In this document: piece after piece, positions 25,061-33,442 of the stretch
Numbering within the stretch: position 1 is the first letter of the stretch
Layout: each line of letters opens with the position of its first letter
Assembly: GCF_000702445.1 (NCBI RefSeq)
Contig: NZ_JNIF01000003.1
Span: forward strand, 3,968,001 to 4,032,000
Reading direction: 5' to 3'
Source of the DNA: Bryobacter aggregatus MPL3
Lineage (GTDB): Bacteria > Acidobacteriota > Terriglobia > Bryobacterales > Bryobacteraceae
Length of the DNA: 64,000 nt
Notes under the pieces: model-generated
What the model saw: only the letters and a program-made list of their open reading frames with translations
Databases searched by the model: none
What the model was told of the DNA's origin: nothing
Made by a program: the position numbers and the translations under genes

Positions 25061-26446
25061 GTGGCTTTTATCAAGAAGGAAATGCGCCAGTTTCTGCTGA
25101 CGCACTCCAGGGAAGAGTTGGCGGAATGGATTCTGGGAGTCGCAAAGGATTCTTCTGATTTTCGGCAACGGCTGGAGTTCTATGCGGGAACCCATACTTC
25201 GCCGGAAGTTGCGTTGGAGTCGGTGCGCAGAGCGATTGCGGAGTTTGGCGCGCTGGTGGGTTCGCGGAAGAAGCTGACGCCGGCCTCGATTGTGAAGACC
25301 GGCCGCTTTCTGCTCGAAGCAATCCGGGCCTGCCTTGACTATGGCTTTCGCGATGAGATGCTGGGGTTGATTGAGCACGTCATGGTGGCTCTGGATCAGA
25401 TGGTGGCCAATGAGAAGCCACAGGCACAGCTCGATCAGTTGCAGCGTGAGTATACGACCCTATATCTTTCGACTTGCGAGTTGCTGCAGCCAGAGCCACT
25501 GGAGTTGGCCAAACGCTTATTCGGGTTGCGGGAGAATGCGGAGGCCAATCTCCTTCCAGATGTGCCGGCGCGTTTTGCAACGGTACTGGGTGTCGCGGGA
25601 CTGCGGCGATTTCGCGAGTTGCTCGAGCCGACCTACCGGATTGTGGCGAAGCTGGCGGCGCAGACCGCCAGAACGCGGACGGAATTGCGGAAGTATTCCA
25701 ACCGGCGCATGATGCTCTACGAATGGGCTGTGATCAGCGAAGATTTCGAGGAGCAGGTGACGATTCTGCTGGCGATGGCGCGGTTACCGGATGAAGTGCT
25801 GCGGGTTGCCGATTTTCTCGATGCGCGGCAGCGGCCGATGGATGCAATTCAGGCGGTGAAGAAGGCTTATGAGCAGGCGCCGAGCCCGTCGCTGGCCCGT
25901 TATCTGGCCACGCGGCTGGAGGCGCAGCAGCAGGTGAACGAGGCGCTTGAGTATCGCTGGTTCCTATTTGAAAAGGATGCGACTCGGGAATCCTATGACG
26001 CTTTGTTGGGCGTGGCGGCGCAAACCGGGCATGGGAAGCTGTGGCGGGACCGGGCGATGGAGTTTGCCGAAGAACATGCGCGCGGCCTCTATGTCGACGT
26101 GTTGTTGTTGGAGGGGCAAGTGCCGGAAGCGCTTGCGGCTGTACGGGAAAGTGGAGCTCCGATTCTGGTGTGGGCGACGCTCGCCGAACTGCATGCGGCA
26201 ATTGATCCGCAAGTGGCGATCGGACTCTATTTCGACTGCGTGGATTTCGCGATTGCCGAAGGCAAGAAGAGTCCGCGCACGCCGGAAGAGTTTGTGAACA
26301 AGGCGTGGGAGTTGGCGAGCGACACGCCGACCTTTCAGATCTTCAACTCGCGGCTGCGCATGCTGTTTGGCAAGGAACGGCTGCCGGGAGAGCTGGGTCC
26401 GAGCCTCGAGTTGTCGGGAATTCCCGTAGGGAAACTGCTGCAATAG
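25061..26446 (+). CDS. Alpha-helical solenoid protein of unknown function
   Basis: The 461-residue protein is almost entirely helical with repeated helix pairs, for example LLAMARLPDEVLRVADFLDA and IQAVKKAYEQAPSPSLARYL followed by LATRLEAQQQVNEALEYRWF. No signal peptide or membrane segment is visible. It resembles, from memory, DUF-type alpha-solenoid proteins sometimes found with SWIM zinc-finger proteins, but I cannot name the family with confidence. Start is GTG at 25061. It sits between two transporter genes, about 7 and 45 bases from them. A scaffold or adaptor role is only a guess. Confidence 0.55.
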   Translation: MAFIKKEMRQFLLTHSREELAEWILGVAKDSSDFRQRLEFYAGTHTSPEVALESVRRAIAEFGALVGSRKKLTPASIVKTGRFLLEAIRACLDYGFRDEMLGLIEHVMVALDQMVANEKPQAQLDQLQREYTTLYLSTCELLQPEPLELAKRLFGLRENAEANLLPDVPARFATVLGVAGLRRFRELLEPTYRIVAKLAAQTARTRTELRKYSNRRMMLYEWAVISEDFEEQVTILLAMARLPDEVLRVADFLDARQRPMDAIQAVKKAYEQAPSPSLARYLATRLEAQQQVNEALEYRWFLFEKDATRESYDALLGVAAQTGHGKLWRDRAMEFAEEHARGLYVDVLLLEGQVPEALAAVRESGAPILVWATLAELHAAIDPQVAIGLYFDCVDFAIAEGKKSPRTPEEFVNKAWELASDTPTFQIFNSRLRMLFGKERLPGELGPSLELSGIPVGKLLQ

Positions 26447-26491
26447 GGCCAGAGTGAGTCCGATTTTTCCGGGGACCGCTATCCTAGTAGT

Positions 26492-27889
26492 TTGACTCTC
26501 TCCGGCCCCAGTCTTCTGCGACAGATCAGCTTGAGTGCTGCGGTTGCCCTTGTCGTTTCGAACATGGTGGGCACCGGTATTTTTACGACTCCGGGCTTTC
26601 TGGCGCGGGATCTTGGCGATCCACGGCTTTATTTTGCGATCTGGTTTACGGGGGGCATCATCGCGCTGATTGGTGCTCTTTGCTACTCCGAGCTGGGTGT
26701 GAATTTCCCGTCTTCCGGCGGCGAGTATGTTTTTCTGACGCAGGCTTATGGGCCGGTGTGGGGATTCATGACCGGGTGGACGAGTTTTATTGCCGGTTTT
26801 GCCGCGCCTGTCGCTGCCACCTCACTTGCCTTTGCCGACTATTGCGGCTTCTTCTTTCCGGCTTTCAAACAGAACAATGTGTATTGGCATGTGGGGAGCG
26901 GGCTCTGGAGTTTGCAGATTGGCGGCGCACAGATTCTGGCTTGTGCGACGGTCGGCGTGGTGACGGTCGCCAATCTGTTTGGCGTGCAACGGGCCGCTGC
27001 GCTGCAGAAGTTTCTCACTGGTTTGAAGCTGAGCGTCATTGCTACGTTTGTGGTGCTGGGGCTCACGGTGGGCACCGGTAATTGGGATAATTTCTCTTTA
27101 CCGACTCTGCGCGAATCGAGCATCCCGTTGGGGGCACAGTTTGGCATCAGCCTGTTCTATGTCTATGTCAGCTTTTCCGGCTGGAATGCCGCGACCTATA
27201 TTGCGGAAGAGATTCGCGATCCGGTGAAGAATCTGCCCCGTGCGCTGATGATCGGAACTTCGCTGGTGACCGTGTTATTTCTCGTGTTGAACATGGTTTA
27301 TGTCTACGCCGCGCCGTTGGGTGCGATGAAGGGAATTGCGACGATCGGGTCGCTGGCCTCCTCGCGGCTCTTTGGATCGCAGGTGGCAGGCCTGTTTAGC
27401 GCGCTGATCGCCATTGCCCTGTTGGCGATGGTGAATGCCATGGTGACGGTGGGGCCGCGCGTGGTGTATGCGATGGCTCGCAATGGAGCCTTCTTTGCGA
27501 CGGCGGCGAAGGTGGATCCCCATTGGCGGACACCGGTACCAGCGATTCTGATGCAAGCGATCGTGGCGATGGTGATGACGCTCACTACGCTTCCCTCGCT
27601 CTTCTTTTTTATCGGGTTTACGCTGAATTTTTTCTCGGTGATGAGCGTGGCGTCGCTGTTTCTCTTCCGCAAGCGTCCTGGATGGAAGCGGCTGGCGCCT
27701 GTCTCGTTCCTTTGGCCTTTACTCCCCATTGTGTTCATCGTGGTGGGGGCCTGGATGACCATCTTTGGGCTGACGATTGAACCGAAGATTGCACTTGTTG
27801 CCTGTCTCTTCATTGGGGCGGGGGCGCTGTTTTATCAAAGACAACTGAAAGGAGCCGCGGTTTGGCAACCATCCTCGACGGCAAATTGA
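26492..27889 (+). CDS. APC-family amino-acid permease
   Basis: The 465-residue protein has about 12 membrane helices. The first helix contains VSNMVGTGIFTTPG, the unwound substrate-binding GxG segment of LeuT-fold amino-acid transporters. CYSELGVNFPSSGGEYVFL is the conserved second and third helix block, and SFSGWNAATYIAEEIRDPVKN the helix 6 block. The substrate is probably a neutral or cationic amino acid, not resolved. Start is TTG at 26492, giving no leader; no better start is seen. Its 3' end overlaps folD by 28 bases. Confidence 0.88.
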   Translation: MTLSGPSLLRQISLSAAVALVVSNMVGTGIFTTPGFLARDLGDPRLYFAIWFTGGIIALIGALCYSELGVNFPSSGGEYVFLTQAYGPVWGFMTGWTSFIAGFAAPVAATSLAFADYCGFFFPAFKQNNVYWHVGSGLWSLQIGGAQILACATVGVVTVANLFGVQRAAALQKFLTGLKLSVIATFVVLGLTVGTGNWDNFSLPTLRESSIPLGAQFGISLFYVYVSFSGWNAATYIAEEIRDPVKNLPRALMIGTSLVTVLFLVLNMVYVYAAPLGAMKGIATIGSLASSRLFGSQVAGLFSALIAIALLAMVNAMVTVGPRVVYAMARNGAFFATAAKVDPHWRTPVPAILMQAIVAMVMTLTTLPSLFFFIGFTLNFFSVMSVASLFLFRKRPGWKRLAPVSFLWPLLPIVFIVVGAWMTIFGLTIEPKIALVACLFIGAGALFYQRQLKGAAVWQPSSTAN

Positions 27890-28695
27890 TTCGTGACCAG
27901 ATTTTGAGTGAGCTGAAGCCTCGCGTTGCGGCCTTGGCTGCGCCGCCGCAATTGGTGGTGGTGTTGATTGGCGATGATCCGGCGAGTCAGGTTTATGTGA
28001 AGAACAAGATCGCTGCCTGCGCGGCGATTGGGATCAAGAGCCGGCAGTTGTCGCCGCCCGCTTCGATCAGCACCGAAGACCTTTTGACGCTGATCCGGGG
28101 ACTGAACTTTGATCCCGAGGTGCACGGCATTCTCGTGCAGTTGCCGCTGCCGCCCCATGTGGACGCGGGAAGGATTCTCGAAGCGGTTGCCCCGGCGAAG
28201 GATGTCGATGGTTTTCATCCGATCAATGCCGGACGTCTGCTGGCTGGTGCACCGGGTTTGCGCCCCTGTACCCCGTCGGGCATCATGGAACTCCTGCGGC
28301 GCTACAAGATTCCGATCGAGGGACGTAAGGCGGTGGTAGTGGGCCGCAGTGAGATTGTCGGCAAGCCGATGGCGATTCTGCTGTTGCAGGCAAACGCAAC
28401 CGTGACCATCTGCCACAGCCGCACCGTGAACCTGGCGGAGGAGTGCAAACGCGCCGATATTCTGGTGGCGGCAATCGGACGGGCCGAGTACATTGGCTCC
28501 GATCACATCCAACCGGGCGCCGTTGTGATCGACGTCGGAATGAACCGGGTGAGCGGCCGGTTGACCGGCGATGTGGACCCGGAAGCGATGGCGCGGCTGA
28601 GCTCCGCCTATACGCCGGTGCCGGGTGGGGTGGGTCCGTTGACGATTGCGATGTTGATGGCGAATACGGTGCAGGCGGCCGAGAACGCAGGATGA
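27862..28695 (+). CDS. folD: Bifunctional methylenetetrahydrofolate dehydrogenase / methenyltetrahydrofolate cyclohydrolase FolD
   Basis: FolD interconverts 5,10-methylene-, methenyl- and 10-formyl-THF, supplying one-carbon units. The 277-residue protein has VGDDPASQVYVKNK-type block (IGDDPASQVYVKNKIAACAA), the catalytic Lys within it, ILVQLPLPPHVD, KDVDGFHPINAGRLL, PCTPSGIMELL and the NADP loop VVVGRSEIVGKPMAILLL. The start is TTG at 27862 with AAAGGAG about 8 bases upstream, inside the permease gene. Overlaps coaE by ATGA. Confidence 0.97.
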   Translation: MATILDGKLIRDQILSELKPRVAALAAPPQLVVVLIGDDPASQVYVKNKIAACAAIGIKSRQLSPPASISTEDLLTLIRGLNFDPEVHGILVQLPLPPHVDAGRILEAVAPAKDVDGFHPINAGRLLAGAPGLRPCTPSGIMELLRRYKIPIEGRKAVVVGRSEIVGKPMAILLLQANATVTICHSRTVNLAEECKRADILVAAIGRAEYIGSDHIQPGAVVIDVGMNRVSGRLTGDVDPEAMARLSSAYTPVPGGVGPLTIAMLMANTVQAAENAG

Positions 28696-29300
28696 TCCAG
28701 GTGGGGTTGACCGGTGGGATGGCCACCGGCAAGAGTCTGGTGGGCCAGGAACTCGTGCGGCTGGGTTGTCATCTGTTGAAAGCGGATGAATTGGGCCATA
28801 AATTACTCGAGAGCGGTGGGGCTTGCTATGACGCCGTGGTGGGGGCTTTCGGGCGGGCGATACTCGACGCCAATGAGAATATCGAACGCCGCCGGCTGGC
28901 GATGGTGGTATTTAACGAGGGCGGCGCGCTGGAAAAATTGAACAGTATCATTCATCCCGCCGTCTTTTCTTATGAGGCGGAATGGTTGCGGCAAGTGGGC
29001 GAAGAGGAGGAAGGGCAGGCGATTGCGGTGGTGGAAGCCGCAATTTTGATCGAGACGGGGAATTACAAGAATTTTGACAAACTGATTGTGACTTGGTGTC
29101 CTGAAGACATGATGGTGGAGCGGGCGATGGCGCGAGGTGGTTGGTCGCGGGAGGAGGCACGCCGCAGGATTGCTAAGCAGATGCCGGCCGATGAGAAGAA
29201 GAAGTATGCCGACTATGTCATCGATACGTCGGATACGCTGGAATCGACATTGGAACAAACTCGCGCGGTGTATTCCGCGCTGCGGAGCCTGACTTTATGA
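28692..29300 (+). CDS. coaE: Dephospho-CoA kinase CoaE
   Basis: Last step of coenzyme A synthesis: phosphorylates the 3'-hydroxyl of dephospho-CoA. The P-loop is VGLTGGMATGKSLVGQ and the lid/CoA segment includes DELGHKLLESGG, IIHPAVF and AILIETGNYKNFD. The 202-residue length is normal. Start at ATG 28692 overlaps the folD stop (ATGA); a much longer in-frame reading back to 28443 is only the folD gene in another frame. The next gene again starts with ATGA overlap. Confidence 0.95.
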   Translation: MIQVGLTGGMATGKSLVGQELVRLGCHLLKADELGHKLLESGGACYDAVVGAFGRAILDANENIERRRLAMVVFNEGGALEKLNSIIHPAVFSYEAEWLRQVGEEEEGQAIAVVEAAILIETGNYKNFDKLIVTWCPEDMMVERAMARGGWSREEARRRIAKQMPADEKKKYADYVIDTSDTLESTLEQTRAVYSALRSLTL

Positions 29301-30466
29301 AATTGCGAATCATTGGACTTGTGGCGGTGATTGTAGGTGGATTTGTTTATGCAACTTCGGTTGCCAAGTGGAATCCACGGGGCCTGTTGAGCCGTGCCAC
29401 CGGTGGGGCCGTTGCCGATACAGGCGCGCCCTTGTGGTCGGGGCCTTCGGTGACCCGGGGGGCTGGTTTGTCCAGCGACGAAGTGAACAACGTCGAGATT
29501 TACAAGATGGCGCATCCGGCGACGGTGTTCATCACCTCGACAACGCTGCGGCAGGACTTTTTCCTCCAGGTCTATCCCTCTAAGGCGACGGGTTCGGGCT
29601 TTGTGATCAATGACCGGGGCCAGATTCTTACGAACTTCCATGTCGTCAATGGATCGCAGGAACTGACCGTCACGACAACGGACAAGAAGAATTACAAAGC
29701 GGTTGTTCTCGATAAGGATCCGGACAATGACCTGGCACTGATTCAGGTGGAGACGAAAGGCGCCAAGCTAGCGAATCTGCGGTTGGGCGATAGCGACAAA
29801 GTCCAGATCGGCCAAAAGGTGTTGGCGATTGGCAATCCCTTTGGTCTGGAGGGGACGCTGACAACGGGAATTGTGAGTTCGATGGGACGTGCGATCGGCG
29901 ATGAGAATGGCCGCACGCTGGAGGGTATGATTCAGACCGATGCTTCGATCAACCCTGGCAATTCTGGTGGGCCGCTGCTGGATTCGCAGGGCAATGTGAT
30001 CGGGATCAACACCGCGATTTATGGCCCGAACGGTTCGATCGGAATCGGTTTTGCGATGCCGATCAATCGCGCCCGTGAAATGCTGGACGCCTACTCGAGC
30101 GGCCGCAAGTATGCCCCGCCGATTCTCGGTGTCGAGGTACTGCCGATTGCCGGGGATCTGGCGCAGGAGCTTGGCTATCCGGCTGAAGGTGGCTTGCTGG
30201 TAACGAAGGTCCGTGCAGGATCGGCGGCGGCAAAGGCCGGCATTAAGGGTGGTACTCGCACGGTGCAGATTGGACGCTACTACATTGAAATCGGTGGCGA
30301 TCTGCTGGTGCAGATCAATGGCCGCCAGGCCGAGGATGGGAATTCGATTCCGCGGGCGCTGCGTGGGAAGCGGGCGGGAGATTCCGTTGAGATCGCTTTG
30401 ATCCGGAGCGGCAAAAAGGTCACCGTACAAGCCACTCTTCAGGCTGCCAGCGACGCGCAAATTTAG
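29297..30466 (+). CDS. HtrA/DegP-type S1C serine protease with one PDZ domain
   Basis: Periplasmic or membrane-anchored quality-control protease, 389 residues. The first 20 residues form a hydrophobic anchor or leader (MKLRIIGLVAVIVGGFVYAT). Catalytic triad: H115 in LTNFHVVNGS, D145 in DPDNDLALIQ and S223 in NPGNSGGPLL. A PDZ domain follows (about 280-385: LGVEVLPIAGDLAQELGYPA, GLLVTKVRAGSAAAKAGIKG, DLLVQINGRQ). The single PDZ domain and N-terminal anchor resemble DegS/YdgD-like members more than two-PDZ DegP. Placement after folD and coaE is an operon without obvious functional link. Confidence 0.92.
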   Translation: MKLRIIGLVAVIVGGFVYATSVAKWNPRGLLSRATGGAVADTGAPLWSGPSVTRGAGLSSDEVNNVEIYKMAHPATVFITSTTLRQDFFLQVYPSKATGSGFVINDRGQILTNFHVVNGSQELTVTTTDKKNYKAVVLDKDPDNDLALIQVETKGAKLANLRLGDSDKVQIGQKVLAIGNPFGLEGTLTTGIVSSMGRAIGDENGRTLEGMIQTDASINPGNSGGPLLDSQGNVIGINTAIYGPNGSIGIGFAMPINRAREMLDAYSSGRKYAPPILGVEVLPIAGDLAQELGYPAEGGLLVTKVRAGSAAAKAGIKGGTRTVQIGRYYIEIGGDLLVQINGRQAEDGNSIPRALRGKRAGDSVEIALIRSGKKVTVQATLQAASDAQI

Positions 30467-30473
30467 GAGGCTC

Positions 30474-30493
30474 GCTCCACTATTTTGTGGAGC
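30474..30493. terminator. Weak stem-loop between convergent genes
   Basis: GCTCCAC (30474-30480) and GTGGAGC (30487-30493) form a 7-bp stem with a 6-base loop, extendable with mismatches, at the point where the protease gene and the PLC-like gene meet tail to tail. No T-run follows on either strand, so termination strength is doubtful. Confidence 0.3.
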
Positions 30494-31673
30494 AAGCTCT
30501 CTTGAGGACTGGATTGCAGCGGGCGACGCCGCCATCCGGGAGTAGGACAACATAGCTGGTGCCGTAGACATTTCCCGGGCGGAAGAAGTCTGTCGACACG
30601 ATCTGCGCCCCGCTGGCGAAGGCGGCATTCGCCCGGCTCTTGTCATTTGTTTTTGCTTCGAGGGTTTCGATATCGGCGCGGGTCCGCACCAGGTAGCCAC
30701 TCTGGACATAGCCCTGGATCTCCTGACCCCGCAGAATTGCGTTGTCGAACATCAGGAATGCGGCATGGTCGTCTTGCGGAGACGCGCGTAAGAAGGCAAC
30801 CCGGCCCTTGAGAGAAGGATGCCCTTCGAGATAGGGTGCTGTCGAGGCTGTGCCGTTCGCTGTGATCATCAGGAACAGGACCTTGCCCCGTGACTGCTCA
30901 AGGCTCGGCCAGTTTTGGGCGAGTACCGCTTTCTTGAGCGTCTCGTGCGAACCTCGAACATCATCGGGTACGATCAGCCGCTCCCGGCGGAACACACTCA
31001 GAATTTCCTCGTCGATGCGGTCAAATGCCTGCTTGTCAAAGGGCGCCAGTTGGGTTGGATTGGGGAAGATTGGGAGCGCCTGGCTCTTCGCCTCCAGAAG
31101 GATGAAGAGGGGAACGTGTTTGGGATTTGCATCGGACCATTCGCGGATCTGCGTCAGGCATCCCTTGAAAGTGGGACAGTGGCTGCGAAAGTCGAGGTCT
31201 GCGATGTGGAGCACCTTGAGACCGGGTTGATCGAGCCCGGTCTGATCCGCTGGCGCCAAGTCGCTTGCCCCTTTGGAACGAAGGAAACGATACCCGGCGG
31301 GATTGAGGAAAAGGCCGCCCTGAGGATCCGGATTGAGATCGAGCTCCAGGCCACGCATTCCCGCGTTGAGCTGCGTCTTGAGATCGGGATGACGATAGCT
31401 CAGTGCTTCTGTGAAGGTCACGCGATTGGGATGTTCTTCTTCATAGCTAAGGACTTGTTCGGACGTCATGCGCTTGGCGCGCTCGGCGGTCAGCCTGGCC
31501 AGGATCGGCTCCACGTACTCCATCAATTGTGGGTCGACGGATTGGGCGTAGCTATTGTGTGTGCCGAGGATCTGGATTTCGTTGAGCTTGGTCTGGGGAG
31601 AGGTCTTGGGGAACTCCTGGGCCGTTCCAGTGAGACAAAGGCCGAGGAGCAGAGCGGGTTTCAAGGACTTCAT
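30480..31673 (-). CDS. Exported Ca2+-dependent PI-PLC-like phosphodiesterase
   Basis: The 397-residue protein has a signal peptide (MKSLKPALLLGLCLTGTAQ). It shows the PI-PLC-like TIM-barrel marks: ILGTHNSYAQS with catalytic His 39, a metal-binding GLELDLNPDP, LHIADLDF with the second His region, FILLEAKSQ, and GAQIVSTDFFRPG near the end. Such proteins cleave phosphatidylinositol-like or other phosphodiesters outside the cell. Two closing Cys residues (ARCNPVLKRAC) may form a disulfide. Transcribed alone. Confidence 0.82.
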   Translation of the reverse strand: MKSLKPALLLGLCLTGTAQEFPKTSPQTKLNEIQILGTHNSYAQSVDPQLMEYVEPILARLTAERAKRMTSEQVLSYEEEHPNRVTFTEALSYRHPDLKTQLNAGMRGLELDLNPDPQGGLFLNPAGYRFLRSKGASDLAPADQTGLDQPGLKVLHIADLDFRSHCPTFKGCLTQIREWSDANPKHVPLFILLEAKSQALPIFPNPTQLAPFDKQAFDRIDEEILSVFRRERLIVPDDVRGSHETLKKAVLAQNWPSLEQSRGKVLFLMITANGTASTAPYLEGHPSLKGRVAFLRASPQDDHAAFLMFDNAILRGQEIQGYVQSGYLVRTRADIETLEAKTNDKSRANAAFASGAQIVSTDFFRPGNVYGTSYVVLLPDGGVARCNPVLKRACSTK

Positions 31674-31744
31674 GAGGAGCGTGGAAGCTATTAGTCTAGG
31701 AATCCAGTCTTACGGATCGATCGATATAGCGTGACAGTTCCGAG

Positions 31745-31785
31745 ACAAAAAAGCGCCTTTGCAAGTGGATTCTTGCAAAGGCGCT
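31745..31785 (-). terminator. Strong intrinsic terminator after the FAD oxidoreductase gene
   Basis: A perfect 14-bp stem (AGCGCCTTTGCAAG at 31752-31765, complement at 31772-31785) with a 6-base loop lies just after the FAD oxidoreductase stop. On the minus strand it is followed by a run of six T. It ends the receptor/oxidoreductase transcript. Confidence 0.9.
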
Positions 31786-31797
31786 GGGGAACGAAGT

Positions 31798-33441
31798 CTA
31801 CTCCCAGTTGAAGGTCTGGACGCCTTTCGGGCGGAGGAGTTCGCGAATCGCTCCAATCGCCTTGATCTGGTCGTTTTCAACGAACTGGAATACACCCGCT
31901 TCTTTTTTGAGCGTGGCCTGTAAGGCGGCGACGTCGATCTTCTGGACCGCTTGCGCATTCTGAATCGCGATGCTGGCCGCGAGTCCGGCAGCGTGGCCGA
32001 GAATCATATACTGCGGTTCCATGCGAAGCGAAGAGTAAGCGACGTGGCTTGCGCTGAAGCAGACCGGCACCAGGAGATTGGTGACCTCATCCCGCTTGGG
32101 GGTCAGCATCCGGTAGGGAATCTGGTAAGGCTTGACACCCACCTGCATGTCGCCTTCATTCTCGACAAAACCCTTTGTATTGATGATGCGCTGGATGTTG
32201 TGGCTGTCGGAGTTGTAGCTTCCCATGCCGATGACGTCCGGCTTGCTGAGATCGGTCTGGAGATCCTTCTGGATCATGACGTACTCGCCCACCATGCGGC
32301 GCGCTTCACGGACATAGAGCTGGTGCGGCCAGTGCCTGGTATCGAGATACTCGTCCTTCGGAAGACCCCAGGTGTTGACTTCCTGCTGGAGACTCTTCGG
32401 GACGCGCGGGTCGTTGGCTAGGAAGTAGTAATAGCCTTGCACATAACGGACATGGTCTTCCCAGATGCGGTCGCGTTCGGCGTAGTTGCCTTCGGGGTAG
32501 CCGTAGTTCTTGCCGATGTAATCGGTGGAGAAGGGGCCGTTGTTGTTGAAGTCCGCTTTGCCGTTCGGGATGGGCGCAATGAGCGTCATCTCGTGGAACA
32601 CCGGGGCACGGCCACGGCGCTTGGTATCGGCCTCGAGAAACTTGGCGAGGAGTTCGTAGCGCTTGGCGTCATAGCCTGCAGGCTTGGGCCAGGGCAGGCG
32701 ATTCGCTGCCACGTTGGTGGCAATGATGCGGAAGTTATAGGCCTGGATGCCCTTGTCGGCGGTGCCGGGAGGCGGGACAGGCTTGTCCGAGATTTCTGGC
32801 AAGAGCTTTCCATCAGCGCCGCGCGGAGACAGTTCGACTTCGAACTGGTGCTTGGGCGTACGGTCGCGAACGCCGGCCAGCGTCTCGCCATATTGCGCAC
32901 TGCTTTCACGGCCGTAGGTATAACTGACCTTCGCCTGGGCCATCAGATCACCCTCGTAGGAGCAATCGGCAAAGACCTTGCCTGCGAAGCGAGACCCATT
33001 GGTCATTGTGATTTCAGTGACCTTGGCGCCTTCTTTCTTGACGCCATCCTTTTCTTTCAGCCGCTGGTTGAAGAGCACTTCTACCCCAGCTTCCTTCAGC
33101 ATGGTGCGCATCACGTCTTCCCCCACCTTGGGCTCATAGAACCAGGCGACAGGGTTGTTGTAGCGGCCCATTTCATAACGCTGGCCGACCCGATAGTAGA
33201 ACTCGAGAGCCATGCCTCCGATGACTTCGCGCCGGCCGACATCGGTACGCGAAAGGCCACCAGTCGCCATTCCGCCGATGTGGTTGTGGGGCTCGAGAAG
33301 AACGGTTTTCTGGCCGTGCCGGGCGGCGGAGACGGCGGTGGTAAACCCCGCCGCCGTTCCGCCGTAGACCACGACATCAAAGTTGCGCTGCGCGCTCAGA
33401 GTGAGAGTACAGAGGAGAAGAAAAAACGGTTTCATAGTCAT
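31798..33441 (-). CDS. Exported FAD-dependent oxidoreductase (FAD_oxidored type)
   Basis: The 547-residue protein has a short signal peptide (MTMKPFFLLLCTLTLSAQ) and an FAD-binding start VVVYGGTAAGFTTAVSAARH followed by LLEPHNHIGGMATGGLSRTD, the typical block of the xanthan-lyase/FAD_oxidored group. ADCSYEGDLMAQAKVSYTYG and the closing VPVCFSASHVAYSSLRMEP block are also characteristic. These secreted enzymes are usually linked to glycan or organic-acid use; the substrate is unknown. It starts one base after the receptor stop and so is co-transcribed with the receptor that the IS element now interrupts. Two ATGs (33441, 33435) are possible starts. Confidence 0.85.
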   Translation of the reverse strand: MTMKPFFLLLCTLTLSAQRNFDVVVYGGTAAGFTTAVSAARHGQKTVLLEPHNHIGGMATGGLSRTDVGRREVIGGMALEFYYRVGQRYEMGRYNNPVAWFYEPKVGEDVMRTMLKEAGVEVLFNQRLKEKDGVKKEGAKVTEITMTNGSRFAGKVFADCSYEGDLMAQAKVSYTYGRESSAQYGETLAGVRDRTPKHQFEVELSPRGADGKLLPEISDKPVPPPGTADKGIQAYNFRIIATNVAANRLPWPKPAGYDAKRYELLAKFLEADTKRRGRAPVFHEMTLIAPIPNGKADFNNNGPFSTDYIGKNYGYPEGNYAERDRIWEDHVRYVQGYYYFLANDPRVPKSLQQEVNTWGLPKDEYLDTRHWPHQLYVREARRMVGEYVMIQKDLQTDLSKPDVIGMGSYNSDSHNIQRIINTKGFVENEGDMQVGVKPYQIPYRMLTPKRDEVTNLLVPVCFSASHVAYSSLRMEPQYMILGHAAGLAASIAIQNAQAVQKIDVAALQATLKKEAGVFQFVENDQIKAIGAIRELLRPKGVQTFNWE

Positions 33442-33442
33442 C